A stretch of 64,000 nucleotides of DNA from JAJEFO01 sp965221845 (GTDB lineage Bacteria; Pseudomonadota; Alphaproteobacteria; Rhodobacterales; Rhodobacteraceae), in contig OZ244919.1 of the NCBI GenBank assembly GCA_965221845.1, forward strand, positions 2,294,001-2,358,000, in the 5' to 3' direction. The notes under the pieces are model-generated. The model did no database searches and was not told where the DNA came from. It saw only the letters and a list, made by a program, of their open reading frames with translations. The position numbers were made by a program, and so were the translations under genes. Of this stretch, positions 54,550 to 63,346 are shown in pieces. Every line of letters starts with the position of its first letter. The stretch's first letter is position 1.

Positions 54550-55830
54550 TGTAGTTCAGATTCCTTGTCAGGCTGCCGCGGCCTGATTCGCCCGCCATTC
54601 CAGGAAGCCGGGCAGCCGGAGGTTCATGACCAGGGCCCTCAGCGCCAGCATGGCGTTGGCGCCCCTCTCCGCCCGGCGCGTTCCGGAGCGCTCCGTCCGC
54701 AGCCCGAACCGCCGGCATCCGCCCTCCACGACGCCGCTCCCGGCCCGGACGCCCCGCTCGCGGAACGCGTCGTGCCGCATCCGGTCGAGCCCGCTCTCGA
54801 AATGCCTGCAGCAGGCCTCCGCTTCCCTGTGCCGGTCCCCGGACGGCGCGAGCTCCCGGACCGCCTTCGCCGCCCGGCCCGCCCTGACGTCCGCCTCGCC
54901 TCCGCGAACCGCCGGTCCCGCTCCGCCCCCGGCGGCAGGACCGCCTCGCGGCGTCGGAGGCGCGTTCCGGGCAGTGGAGGAGGCCGGGCACGAACGTGAC
55001 CTTCCGGCCCCCGAAGAGCCCCTCGCAGGCGTTCGGGAGCCGTTCCGCTCCGTCGGAGACGACCACGGGCCCGCCCGCGTCGTGCAGCCCCCGCCGCCGG
55101 GCCTCCCGGTCGGGCCGCGCCGCGAAGTCCGAGGCCTCCCGGCCTCCGGACGGCGCCGCCGCGCCGCCGGTCAGGCAGGTGACGGATTCGCCGCCCCGGT
55201 CCCTGACCGCCGCGCCGGTCCCGGGGTCCCGGCCCCCGACGGTGCAGATGACCGCAAGCCTGGCTTCTCGGGTCCTCGAGGTGCCGTCGGCCTGCCTGCC
55301 GCGAACGCCCTCGGTCTCCTCCCTGCGCATCGGGACGCCGGCGCCGTCGACGGAGATCTGCATGCGCGGTTCCGGCGGCCTGCCGTCCAGCACCTCCTCG
55401 CGCTCGAAGCGGGCCGCCGCCTCGCCGAGCCCGGCGCCCGGCGCTGCAGCGAGCTCGGCGAGGCGTCCGCCCCGGCGAGGCTGTCGACATGCCGGCTCGC
55501 CGCCTCGAAGCCCGTGAGCGGCACCGTCCCGGCGATGACGCTCGCCATCCCCGGCGTCACCGTCTCGCCCTCAAGGCCCGGCGCCCGGTCCGGCGGGAAG
55601 CATCCCCCGCCGCAGGACCGGCAGCGGAAACGCGACCGCTCCGCCTCGACCCGCCCCAGCCGGGTCGAGGCAAGGACTTCGGCGTCGCCGAATGCCGGGC
55701 CGTCGGCGTCCCGCAGGCCGCGGCCACGGTCGCAGGCGGACCGCTCCTGCCTCGCGGGCGAAGGGCGCCCGAGCGCGTCGGACGTGCGCAGGGGCTCCCC
55801 CATGCCCGCCGAAGGCCTCGGAGGGCCGCG
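54550..55830 (-). mobile_element. ISKra4-family element, degenerate
   Basis: The extent is judged from the transposase relic plus short ends; exact terminal repeats could not be fixed. It lies between the ECF sigma relic (its probable target) and the yggT gene, whose stop is only a few bases beyond the right edge. Confidence 0.6.
54568..55750 (-). pseudogene. ISKra4-family transposase, frameshifted
   Basis: Three minus frames give consecutive parts: FRCRSCGGGCFPPDRAPGLEGETVTPG (N-terminal zinc ribbon and family motif), then VDGAGVPMRREETEGVRGRQADGTSRTREARLAVI (first catalytic Asp) and VVSDGAERLPNACEGLFGGRKVTFVPGLLH (second), then DAFRERGVRAGSGVVEGGCRRFGLRTERSGTR (Glu region) ending in LRLPGFLEWRANQAAAA at 54568. 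At least two frameshifts separate them. Confidence 0.78.
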
Positions 55831-55836
55831 ACGCTG

Positions 55837-56127
55837 CTACATGAGGGCGAGGGCCAGGTCAGGCAGCAGGATGTCGCGGAGAATTATGATGATGAGGAAG
55901 ACCGCGAGCGGCGAAAGGTCCAGTGCGCCCGTGTTGGGCAGAATGCGCCTGATCGGCTCGTACACGGGTTCCAGAAGCCGGCACAGACCTTCCCAGACTG
56001 ACGCCACCAGCGGCTGGCGCACGTTCAGGACATTGAAATTGATCAGCCAGCTCAGGATGACGTGCACGAGCACGATCAGGAAGGCGACGTCCAGCAACAG
56101 GGAGACTATCTGCAAGATCGTGTTCAT
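55837..56127 (-). CDS. YggT family membrane protein
   Basis: A 96-residue protein with two hydrophobic regions: LQIVSLLLDVAFLIVLVHVILSWL near residues 4-27 and LAVFLIIIILRDILL near 74-88, separated by the family motif LLEPVYEPIRRILP near 54-67. YggT proteins are linked to cell-envelope or division functions but their role is unsettled. The ATG at 56127 starts the first helix directly. The gene is intact although its 3' end touches an IS relic. Confidence 0.9.
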   Translation of the reverse strand: MNTILQIVSLLLDVAFLIVLVHVILSWLINFNVLNVRQPLVASVWEGLCRLLEPVYEPIRRILPNTGALDLSPLAVFLIIIILRDILLPDLALALM

Positions 56128-56234
56128 GGCCGGACCCTGACTTTTCGGGCATTCACCTAAGGCCCCGCGCGTGCCTGCGCAAGCCCCGAACGCAAGGCCC
56201 CCTTTCCCGCCGCGGCACTCGCGGCGGGAATCGC

Positions 56235-56429
56235 CTCGTCGCCGGCGTGGTCGCCGATGCAATGCCCGCGATCCCAATCAGGGCCCCGGCCCGCCTGGTG
56301 GTGGTGGACATTGACCCGCCCCGCGCGGCCGGGACAACGCCCGCCGGCGGTGCCTACTTCCTGTTCATGGGCGGCGAGGGCTGCGCGACGGTCAACGAGT
56401 GGGGCGAGAAGACCGGGGGGATCCAGTGA
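56235..56429 (+). pseudogene. fragment related to the secreted protein at 38.4-39.2 kb
   Basis: Only the C-terminal part is left. One frame has CNARDPNQGPG (compare RNASNPIQGPG at 38.6 kb), and after a frameshift the next has AYFLFMGGEGCATVNEWGEKTGGIQ followed by TGA at 56427-56429. This shows the normal C-terminal end that the copy at 38.4 kb has lost. It is convergent with the coiled-coil gene at 56621. Confidence 0.6.
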
Positions 56430-56546
56430 CGCGACACTTTGACTGACGCGACCTGTTCATGGCGGGTGGGGGCCCTGGTTCGGAGCCCCCGGCTGAGGCC
56501 CGCCAAAACCCCCGAGAAACGCACGGGAGGCGTGTTTCCGTCCTGA

Positions 56547-56555
56547 CCCCCCCCC
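56547..56555 (+). repeat. C9 tract
   Basis: Nine uninterrupted C residues between the secreted-protein fragment and the 3' end of the coiled-coil gene. No gene is obviously affected. Confidence 0.5.
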
Positions 56556-56620
56556 TCCAGAGGCGGGGACTGCGCTCTGCGGGCCGGAATCGGGCGGATT
56601 CCGGCGATTCCGGGGCAACT

Positions 56621-56938
56621 TCAGCCGGGCAAACCGATCAGAATGCCAAGAAACGCGAAACCGGCGGCGAGAATGGCGATGGTGAGAACCATCTGGGCCA
56701 AGCCGAATCCCACCACCCAGCGCTGATTGTCCTTGTCGCGTTTGACGGCCTCGATATCCCGCTTGGCCAGATCCGCGGCCATATCCACATCCCGCTTGGC
56801 CAGATCCGCCCGCAAACGATCCAAGGCGCTCTCATTCTCCGCCGTCATCGTCTTCATGCGTTCCTCCTGCGCTTCCAGTTGGCCGGCCAGCCGCGCGATC
56901 TGTTGGGCCAGATCGTGAATGTTGGGGCCATCGGTCAC
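56621..56938 (-). CDS. small coiled-coil protein with C-terminal membrane anchor (paralogue)
   Basis: The 105-residue product has a long charged helix (about residues 8-68; LAQQIARLAGQLEAQEERMKT, then AKRDVDMAADLAKRD repeats with heptad spacing) and a hydrophobic C-terminal segment (GFGLAQMVLTIAILAAGFAFLGILIG, about 77-102). It shares GPNIHDLAQQ and EERMKT with the protein at 15516-15788 (GAPDIHALARQ, EERMNT). It uses a GTG start. No known family was recognised. It sits between the secreted-protein fragment and brnTA. Confidence 0.6.
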   Translation of the reverse strand: MTDGPNIHDLAQQIARLAGQLEAQEERMKTMTAENESALDRLRADLAKRDVDMAADLAKRDIEAVKRDKDNQRWVVGFGLAQMVLTIAILAAGFAFLGILIGLPG

Positions 56939-57047
56939 CTTCGCAAGCTAATCCCTGGGCTGCCCCCGGTCAACCGGGGGGCAGGAGACCCGGCTGCGAT
57001 CGGCAAAGCGTTCTCGCCGTGCAGCGGCTGGAGGACTCAAGCAGAGG

Positions 57048-57221
57048 TCATGTCAATCGCCGGATTCTGGAGTCTGTGATGTGCCGGGCCAAGGCCCCGT
57101 CCTCGGCGGCCTCGAACCGCCGAATCGCTTCCAGGAGTGCATCGGTCTCAAGGCGGACATGATGAATCTCATAGGAAAAGTCATGCCCGCCCGTGTCTTG
57201 CAGTTCGACCAGATATCTCAT
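57048..57221 (-). CDS. small hypothetical protein upstream-linked to brnTA
   Basis: A 57-residue frame, MRYLVELQDTGGHDFSYEIHH then LETDALLEAIRRFEAAEDG, with GAGGA upstream of the ATG at 57221. It has no membrane segment, is acidic and probably folds as a small alpha-beta protein. It lies 53 bp downstream of brnA on the same strand and could be co-transcribed. No family was recognised. Confidence 0.45.
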   Translation of the reverse strand: MRYLVELQDTGGHDFSYEIHHVRLETDALLEAIRRFEAAEDGALARHITDSRIRRLT

Positions 57222-57273
57222 TGCCGAATCCTCTGATGACGGGTTTCCGTCCCACTCCGCCGTCAATCCCGAC

Positions 57274-57534
57274 TCAAGCGGGGGTGCGGGGTGCGGGGCG
57301 GCTCAGCCGGACTCCGTGAGTCCGGAGGCGCTCCGCGATCCATGTGCGGATCAGGGTCTGGCGATCGATACCGCGGTCCTGTGCCTGGCGATCGAGGCCC
57401 GCGAGGATCCAGGCGGGCAGGGCCACAGTCACCCGCTGCGTCGCACGGTCGGGACGGCGGGCGGTGGACCAGTCCACATACGGGTCCAGATCCTCCCCGG
57501 CGTCAAAGCGCCGGTCAAACTCAGTCGCTTTCAT
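57274..57534 (-). CDS. brnA: BrnA-type antitoxin (ribbon-helix-helix)
   Basis: An 86-residue protein: MKATEFDRRFDAGEDLDPYVDW is the toxin-wrapping N-terminal part and RVTVALPAWILAGLDRQAQDRGIDRQTLIRTWIAERL is a C-terminal ribbon-helix-helix DNA-binding domain. BrnA neutralises BrnT and represses the operon. It overlaps the brnT stop by 14 bp and follows it, the canonical toxin-first brnTA order. The module borders the IS30 nest. Confidence 0.87.
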   Translation of the reverse strand: MKATEFDRRFDAGEDLDPYVDWSTARRPDRATQRVTVALPAWILAGLDRQAQDRGIDRQTLIRTWIAERLRTHGVRLSRPAPRTPA

Positions 57535-57796
57535 CAGCCGCGATCTCCCGTTGGCGGGCGCGCCGCACCGAAATGATCCGCACGCCGCCCCCGCGGTACG
57601 TCACCACCTCCGTCCAGTGTTGTGCCCCGATCATTCCTATGACGAGGAAGCGGGGTCCGTCCTGGGTCCGGGCGGCGATCTCGACAAGCTGCGGATCCGC
57701 CCAGAGGGCTTGGGCCGCCACAAAGTCGATTCCGTGTTTATCACGGTTCACGGCACTCTTGGCGGGACCCCCCCGTTCCACAGTGAAGTGCAACAC
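57521..57796 (-). CDS. brnT: BrnT-type ribonuclease toxin
   Basis: A 91-residue protein with the BrnT pattern: AKSAVNRDKHGIDFVAAQALWADP near residues 12-35, RFLVIGMIGAQHWTEVVTYRGGGVRIISVRRARQRE near 49-84, a RelE-like fold. It inhibits translation by RNA cleavage. A GTG start at 57796 gives VLHFTVERGG; no ATG is near. The usual FEWDPAK opening is altered to FTVERGGPAK by an expanded G7 run, so activity may be affected. Copies of this start region occur at 8093 and 43498. Confidence 0.83.
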   Translation of the reverse strand: MLHFTVERGGPAKSAVNRDKHGIDFVAAQALWADPQLVEIAARTQDGPRFLVIGMIGAQHWTEVVTYRGGGVRIISVRRARQREIAADESD

Positions 57797-57892
57797 CTGA
57801 TGTAGCTTTGCGGGCGGTTCGATGACACAGGATGTTGCGAATCGGCCAGGCGGCGGCGACAGTCCCTTTTGACGAAGAAAGGAGACCGTCAT

Positions 57893-58100
57893 GCCCGAGG
57901 GCCATCGCCACCGGCCTCATGCGGAACGCCGCCGGATCCACGCCCCGGGAAAGCGGGCTTTCCGGCCCGGCGATCGCCCGCCGGCCCGGCCGCGACCGCA
58001 CGACGGTCTGGCGCGAGATGCGGCGCAACGCCGGCGGGCGCGGCTGCCGCCACAAGCAGGCGCAGGGGAAGGCGGAGGCGCGGCGCAGCGCGGCCTCGCA
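57893..58100 (+). pseudogene. IS30-family transposase, N-terminal part
   Basis: SGPAIARRPGRDRTTVWREMRRNAGGRGCRHKQAQGKAEARRSAAS is the helix-turn-helix region of IS30 transposases. Coding stops at about 58098, where an IS110 element begins, and resumes at 60501 with VARKMTPEPW. The first ~25 codons are frameshifted. Confidence 0.75.
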
Positions 58101-58406
58101 TGTTCAGCGAACCGGCAATGACCAAGGAGGTGGCTGTGGAAAAGTCGGGGGCGGATTCCTGTGGAAAAGCCGTTCCTTGCCTCCCGGCGCCCTCCCGGTC
58201 GATGCCGGGTCCGGGACCCCCTCCGCCCGGCCGGGCGGAGGGGGTGCGGGGCCTGGCCCCGCAGGACGGGCCGGACCGGAGCGGCCCTGGATCGCGCGAG
58301 CGGATCCGTCGACGAGCGTGGTCGGCCCGCCCTCCCGTTGGCCTCCCGGGTCCCGATGGACGCCGGGTCCGGGAACCGGACCGTCGCGAGGACAGGAGCG
58401 GGAGAC
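58101..58406 (+). ncRNA. candidate bridge-RNA region of the IS110 element
   Basis: IS110 elements encode a structured guide (bridge) RNA in the non-coding end before the recombinase gene. This 306-bp segment occupies that position and contains strong structure: a perfect 30-bp palindrome at 58216-58245 (half-site ACCCCCTCCGCCCGG) followed at once by GCGGGGCC-T-GGCCCCGC at 58246-58262. Loop guides could not be assigned by eye. Confidence 0.4.
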
Positions 58407-59113
58407 ATGACCACCGCAGCTGCGGGAATCGACGTGAGCAGGAAGTCGCCGGACATCCGCCCGGGCGGGCGGGATCACGCCGCCACCAACGACACGGACG
58501 GGTTCCGCAAGGTCGCCCGCCTCCCGGGGAAGGGAATGCGGAGCGGGTCGTCCCGGAGGCCACGGGACGGATGCACCGGGCCCTCCTGCAGTCGCTGCAT
58601 GACAGGGGCTTCAAGGTCGTCGTGGCGACCCCCGCCAGTCCCGGGACCTCCCCAGGGCCGGCGGCGAGCTGGCGAAGGCCGACAGGGCCGGCGCGCGCGT
58701 GCCGGCCGCCCTGCGCGCCGCGTTCCCGGACATGGCGCCCACCGCGCCGGCCGACGTCACCGTCGACAGGCTCCGCGACATGCTCGTGCTGCGGGAGGCC
58801 CTCGTCGACCGGCGCGCGGAACTGAAGGCGGTCCCGGGCGAGGTCGGAGAGCCGGACGCGGACGGCCCCGTCCGGAGGGTGCTGGAGGAACTGGACGGCG
58901 CCGTCGCCGCGTCCGGCCGGCGGATCGAGGAACTTGTCAAGGGCTCGGAGGGCCTGGCGGAGAGCTGCGGCATCCGGCCCCGGTGCCGGGCATCGGCCCG
59001 GTCACGGCCGCGTCCCCGGTCGCCTGGGCGGGCGGGCCGGGCGCGATCGGCAACCGCCGGGCCGCCGCCCTGGTCGGCGTCGCCCCCTTCGCCCGCGACG
59101 GCGGCACCCTCAG

Positions 59114-60071
59114 AGCTTGACCTAAAATGTGGATGGCCTCCCCCAGATGTGGCAAATCCCTGTCAGAGGCAAACCAGACAAGGAGAACACAATGGCCTGG
59201 GACGAGACCACCCGCGAAGAGCATGACCGCAAGTCGGAGCGACATGAAACCGACCTGACCGACGAGGAACGGCTTCTGGTCGAGCCGCTGCTTCCGGCCC
59301 CGGCGAAGCTTGGCCGCCGCCGGACGACCGACCTGCGCGAGACGTCCGACGCGATCCAGTACATGCTGGCCACGGGATGCCAGTGGCGGGCGATTCCCAA
59401 GTGCTTTCCGCCCTCTGCGACCGTCCAGAACCACTCCTGCGCGTGGCGCGACAACGGCGTCCTGGAACGGATGCTGGACGCGCTGCGCACGCTGGGCCGC
59501 GCGCAGGCGGGGCGTTCCCCCGAGCCGACGGCGGCCGCGATCGACAGCCAGTCGGTGAAGACGACGGAGGCGGGCGGGCCGGCGGGTTGCGACGCGGGCA
59601 AGAAGGTCAAGGGCAGGAAGCGGCACCTGACGGTGGACGTCGAGGGGTTCCCGATCGCGGTGCGCGTGCTACGGAGGCGGACGTGCAGGACCGGGACGGG
59701 GCGCCGGCCGTCATCCTGGCGATGCTGGAGAAGGCGCCGCAGGTGACGAAGCTGTGGGCGGACGGCGGCTACGCGGGTCCGAAGCTCGAGGCCGCGCTGG
59801 CGGAGCACGGCCTGGGGTCGATCGTCGAGATCGTCCAGCGGCCCAGGGAAACAAGGGGCTTCACGGTCCTGTACCGCCGCTGGGTGGTGGAGCGGACGTT
59901 TGCGTGGATGTCGCGGTGCCGGCGTCTGGCGAAGGACTTCGAGCGGACGCTGGAGAGTTCGCTGGCCTGGGCGCAGCTCGCGGCGTGCCGGTTCCTGATG
60001 CGGCGGGTGGCGCGGGGCCAGGCGGCTGGAATCTCTTAACATATTGATATTATTGAATTATGATTCAAGCT
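59114..60071 (+). mobile_element. IS5-family element, 958 bp, with 5-bp target duplication
   Basis: The ends AGCTTGA (59114) and TCAAGCT (60065-60071) are inverted, and the element is flanked by CTCAG at 59109-59113 and 60072-60076. Removing it restores the IS110 reading GGTLRGGR. It is the youngest layer of the nest and its transposase has a single frameshift. Confidence 0.8.
59192..60039 (+). pseudogene. IS5-family transposase, one frameshift
   Basis: From the ATG at 59192 (AAGGAGAA upstream): LTDEERLLVEPLLPAP, QYMLATGCQWRAIPKCFPP, AAIDSQSVKTTEAGG with the first catalytic Asp, and KVKGRKRHLTVDVEGFPIAVRV. Near 59670 the frame changes to EADVQDRDGAPAVILAML, then KLWADGGYAGPKLE (second Asp) and VVERTFAWMSRCRRLAKDFE (Glu), stopping at 60039. 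All three acidic residues are kept. Some IS5 relatives use programmed frameshifting, but no slippery run is visible here, so a mutation is more likely. Confidence 0.78.
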
Positions 60072-60500
60072 CTCAGGGGCGGGCGCCACATGACCGGTGG
60101 GCGGCGGCGTCCGAGGGACGTCCTGTACATGGCGGCGATGGCGGCCTGCATGTCCGATCCCGACATGATGGAGATGTACGGCCGGCTCCGGGAAAGGGGC
60201 AAGCACCACAAGGTCGCGGTGACCGCGGTCATGCGGAAGCTCGTCGTCACCGCGAATGCGCTGCTCCGCGACCGGCGCACCTGGGAGGACAGGTCGGCGG
60301 CCGCCGCCTGACGCCCGGACGGGCCGCGCCCCCCCGGCGGCCCGCCGGGGCCCGAAGGGAACCAGCCGTCCGGCCGCGCCCTTGCGGCCGGGCCGCCTGC
60401 CCCTGCCCGGACGGCCGCCGGGATGTGGACAGGCTGTGGAAAGCCCCGGTCCCGGCCCCCGGAAAAGGCCGGATCCGGGCTTGACCCAAGACATGGATGC

Positions 60501-60826
60501 TCGTCGGTGGCGCGCAAGATGACGCCGGAGCCGTGGCGCATGGCGGAGGAGCGGCTGGCCGAGGGCCGGGCCCCGAGCAGGTCGCCGGGCGCCTCCGCAA
60601 GGAGGGCGAGCCGATGGCGGGCCGGCAGTGGACCTGCGAGCGCATCCACGCCGACCGGAAGGCCGGCGGCGGTCTCTGGCGGCATCTCCGCCGCCGCGGG
60701 AAGAAGCCGGACCGGAAGGGCGGCCGCCATTCCGGCCGGGGCCGCATCCCGGGCCGGGTGGACATCTCCGAGCGTCCGGCGGCGGTTGAGGCGAAGGAAC
60801 GGGTCGGCGACCGGGAGGCGGACACC
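60501..60826 (+). pseudogene. IS30-family transposase, middle part (C-terminus lost)
   Basis: VARKMTPEPWRMAEERL, then in the next frame PEQVAGRLRKEGEPMAGRQWTCERIHADRKAGGGLWRHLRRRGKKPDRKGGRHSGRG and DISERPAAVEAKERVGDREADT, which ends exactly at the first catalytic Asp motif of IS30 (GDWEADT in active relatives). The remaining ~150 residues with the other catalytic residues are missing. The MFS gene begins 70 bp later. Confidence 0.75.
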
Positions 60827-60893
60827 CCTCGGACCGCGCTTGCATGCAGTTCACGGTCCGGCATAAGCCTGCCGGAAACGGGAGCGGTTCGGC

Positions 60894-62330
60894 GTGCGCA
60901 CAGCCTTCCTCAGGAAACGGGTTTGGGGATGGTTCTTCTTTGACTGGGCCAGCCAGCCCTACCACACCTTGCTCGTGACCTTTGTCTTCGGGCCGTATTT
61001 CGCCGCCGTGGCCGCGCAGCACTTCATGGGAGCGGGACTGCCGGAGGCGGCGGCGGACGCGCGGGCGCAATCGCTCTGGTCAACGGTCCTGGCCGTCTCG
61101 GGACTCGTCGTGGGGATCGGCGGGCCGGTCCTGGGCGCGCTTGCGGACGCATCCGGACGACGCATGCCCTGGCTCATCCTTTTTTCGGCACTCTGCGTCG
61201 CTGGGGCAGGCTCGCTCTGGTGGGTGACGCCCGACGGGTCGAACATGGCGTTCGGGATCATCGCCTTCGGGATCGGCTTCATCGCGGTCGAGCTTGCGCT
61301 CATCTTCACGAACGCGCAGCTTCCCTCTCTTGGACCGGCAAGCGACATCGGGAAGATCTCGGGATCCGGGTTCGCCTTCGGATACCTCGGAGGCCTGGTC
61401 TCGCTCGTCATCATGCTCGCGCTGTTTGTCGAGCAGGCGTCCGGGACAACGATCGCCGGCCGTGCGCCGGCATTCGGCCTCGATCCCGAGACCCGGGAGG
61501 GCACGCGCTTCGTCGGCCCCTTTGCCGCGACCTGGTTCGCGGCCTTCATGGTCCCGTACTTCCTCTGGGTGCGCGAGGAGCAGGCCCCGCGAACGCGCAC
61601 GGGCGCCATCGAGACGCTCAGACAATTGCTCGGCACGTTGCGCACCTTGCCCGAACGCCCCAGCCTCGCCTCGTTCCTTGGCGCCTCGATGCTCTACCGC
61701 GACGGCTTGAACGGGCTCTACGCCTTTGGCGGCACATATGCGGTGCTCGTCCTGGACTGGGAGACTGCGCGGGTCGGGATCTTCGGGATCGTCGGCGTGA
61801 TCTCGGCGGCCTCAATGTCCTGGCTCGGCGGAGGCATCGACCGCCGCTTCGGGCCGAAGCGTATCATCGTCTTCTGCGTCGTCGGGCTCGTCGCGGTCTG
61901 CGTGGCGATCATGTCGGTGCGCCCGGACAGCGTTTTCGGGCTGCCTGTCACGGCACATTGCGGATCTCATCTCGGCGTCGCCGGCTCCGGCGCCCCTTGC
62001 CAGGATCTCCCGCACCTGGCCTTCATGGCGTGCGGCGCCCTGATCGGCGGTCTGGGAGGCGTCCTGCAGGCCGCGAGCCGCACGCTCATGGTGCGCCATG
62101 CAGACCATCGCACGGCAACGGAGGCGTTCGGCCTCTACGGGCTTGCAGGGCGAGCGACATCCTTTCTTGCACCTCTCCTGATCGGAATCGTCACGGCCAT
62201 GAGCGGAAGCGTGGCCATGGGCGTGCTGCCGATAATTGCGCTTTTCGCTTCGGGCGGCCTGCTGCTACGATGGACGGACCCGAACGGGAATCGCGAGGCG
62301 CAAAGCCGCAATGGTCCTGCACGTCCTTAG
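60894..62330 (+). CDS. MFS transporter, UMF1 family
   Basis: A 478-residue protein with about 12 membrane helices. The opening VWGWFFFDWASQPYHTLLVTFVFGPYFA matches the UMF1/Atg22-like family signature (WxxxDWAxxxY). LGALADASGRRMPWLILF near residue 83 is the MFS loop 2-3 motif. A hydrophilic, Cys-containing loop (about residues 342-380) separates helices 9 and 10. The family is thought to export amino acids or similar small molecules; the substrate is unknown. The GTG start has GGGAG ~10 nt upstream. It overlaps mepA by 20 bp. Confidence 0.88.
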   Translation: MRTAFLRKRVWGWFFFDWASQPYHTLLVTFVFGPYFAAVAAQHFMGAGLPEAAADARAQSLWSTVLAVSGLVVGIGGPVLGALADASGRRMPWLILFSALCVAGAGSLWWVTPDGSNMAFGIIAFGIGFIAVELALIFTNAQLPSLGPASDIGKISGSGFAFGYLGGLVSLVIMLALFVEQASGTTIAGRAPAFGLDPETREGTRFVGPFAATWFAAFMVPYFLWVREEQAPRTRTGAIETLRQLLGTLRTLPERPSLASFLGASMLYRDGLNGLYAFGGTYAVLVLDWETARVGIFGIVGVISAASMSWLGGGIDRRFGPKRIIVFCVVGLVAVCVAIMSVRPDSVFGLPVTAHCGSHLGVAGSGAPCQDLPHLAFMACGALIGGLGGVLQAASRTLMVRHADHRTATEAFGLYGLAGRATSFLAPLLIGIVTAMSGSVAMGVLPIIALFASGGLLLRWTDPNGNREAQSRNGPARP

Positions 62331-63168
62331 GCTCGCATCCGTCGCATGCATCCTGGCCGCGCCCGCCGCGGCGGAGCCGCTTGCAAGGGACCTGTTCGAG
62401 GCAATGAGGACGCCTTCGCCCGAACCGAGCGCACCCGTGGGCCGTCACGCCCTCGGGTGCCTTGCCGGGGCGCGCCAGCTGCCCGAGACAGGGCCGACCT
62501 GGCAGGCGATGAGGCTGTCGCGAAACCGGAACTGGGGCCATCCGGAACTGATCGACTTCGTCAAGGGGCTTTCCCGCTTCGCCGCGACGCAGGAGGGATG
62601 GGCGGGGCTTTACGTGGGTGACCTCTCGCTGCCCCGGGGCGGCCCGGTGTCCGGACACCGCAGCCACCAGATCGGGCTTGACGCCGACATATGGATGCTG
62701 CCGCCCAAGCGGCTCGACCTCTCGCGACAGGAGCGGGAGGACCTTTCATCGATTTCGACCCGGCGCGCCGGTGGCGCCTACGTCAATCACAGCTGGACTT
62801 CCCGGCACCACGCGATCCTGCGCGCCGCCGCCATGGACGAACGTGTCGCGAGAATCTTCGTGTTCCCGGGCGCCAAGGTCCAGATGTGCAAGGACGAGTC
62901 CGGGGACCGGCACTGGCTTCGGAAGATCCGTCCGTGGTGGGGCCATCATTACCACTTCCACGTCCGGCTGTCCTGCCCCGAAAATGCGAGCGACTGCACG
63001 GACCAGGCGCCGCCGCCGCCAGGCGACGGATGCGCCGACGCAGAACGATGGGTAAGGAACATCCTGGACCCGCCGCCGCCGGACCCGGACGCTCCGCCTC
63101 CGAAGCCGCGCCGCGAGCACGCGCTCGCCGACTTGCCGGATCGGTGCGCCGCCACGCTGGCCCTGTAG
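62311..63168 (+). CDS. mepA: penicillin-insensitive murein endopeptidase
   Basis: A 285-residue exported zinc peptidase: signal peptide (VLHVLRLASVACILAAPAAA), GHPELIDFVKGLSR near residues 75-88, SGHRSHQIGLDADIW near 113-127 with two zinc ligands (His and Asp), and WWGHHYHFHVRLSCP near 209-223 with the remaining His. These are the LAS-type MepA motifs. It cleaves D-Ala-meso-DAP cross-links in peptidoglycan. The ATG at 62311 overlaps the MFS gene end by 20 bp, so they are co-transcribed. The C-terminus is Pro/Asp-rich. Confidence 0.92.
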   Translation: MVLHVLRLASVACILAAPAAAEPLARDLFEAMRTPSPEPSAPVGRHALGCLAGARQLPETGPTWQAMRLSRNRNWGHPELIDFVKGLSRFAATQEGWAGLYVGDLSLPRGGPVSGHRSHQIGLDADIWMLPPKRLDLSRQEREDLSSISTRRAGGAYVNHSWTSRHHAILRAAAMDERVARIFVFPGAKVQMCKDESGDRHWLRKIRPWWGHHYHFHVRLSCPENASDCTDQAPPPPGDGCADAERWVRNILDPPPPDPDAPPPKPRREHALADLPDRCAATLAL

Positions 63169-63346
63169 CGGGGAGCCTCGCGGAAGGGCCGCCGCCAGCG
63201 CCAATGGGGCGGTTGCCTGCTGCTGTCACTCGCCGTCACGACGCGGGCAGAGGGCCGGGAGCGCGACATGGCCCGGGTGATCGGAATGATGTCGCAGAAA
63301 GGGCGGCCCGCAGACCGCCCCTCGAATGCGTCCGTTCGGGCAACGG

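Larger units (their letters stand above)
58407..60311 (+). pseudogene. IS110-family recombinase, interrupted and mutated
   Basis: Pieces in order: AAAGIDVSRKSPDI (first catalytic Asp), VVPEATGRMHRALLQSLHDRGFKVVV (Glu), ELAKADRAGARVPAALR, in which the second Asp of the usual DRVDAR is Gly, then VDRLRDMLVLREALVDRRAELKA and PGIGPVTAASPVAWAGGPGAIGNRRAAALVGVAPFARDGGTLR. Here an IS5-type element is inserted (59114-60071). After it LRGGRHMTGG...VLYMAAMAACM and VAVTAVMRKLVVTANALLRD complete the protein, ending at 60311. Several frameshifts add to the loss. Confidence 0.78.
58101..60500 (+). mobile_element. IS110-family element inserted in IS30 and itself split by an IS5-type element
   Basis: Homology to IS30 stops at ~58098 and resumes at ~60503 as if uninterrupted (RRSAAS / VARKMTP). 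Between them is an IS110 recombinase gene with 306 bp of non-coding DNA before it and 189 bp after it, plus a 958-bp IS5-type element inside. IS110 elements lack terminal inverted repeats and make almost no duplication, as here. Borders are good to a few bases. Confidence 0.75.

Noticed and set aside
58216..58262. Rho-independent terminator before the IS110 gene
   Set aside because: The palindrome and hairpin have no following T-run and lie inside the leader of the element, so a structured guide-RNA region fits better.
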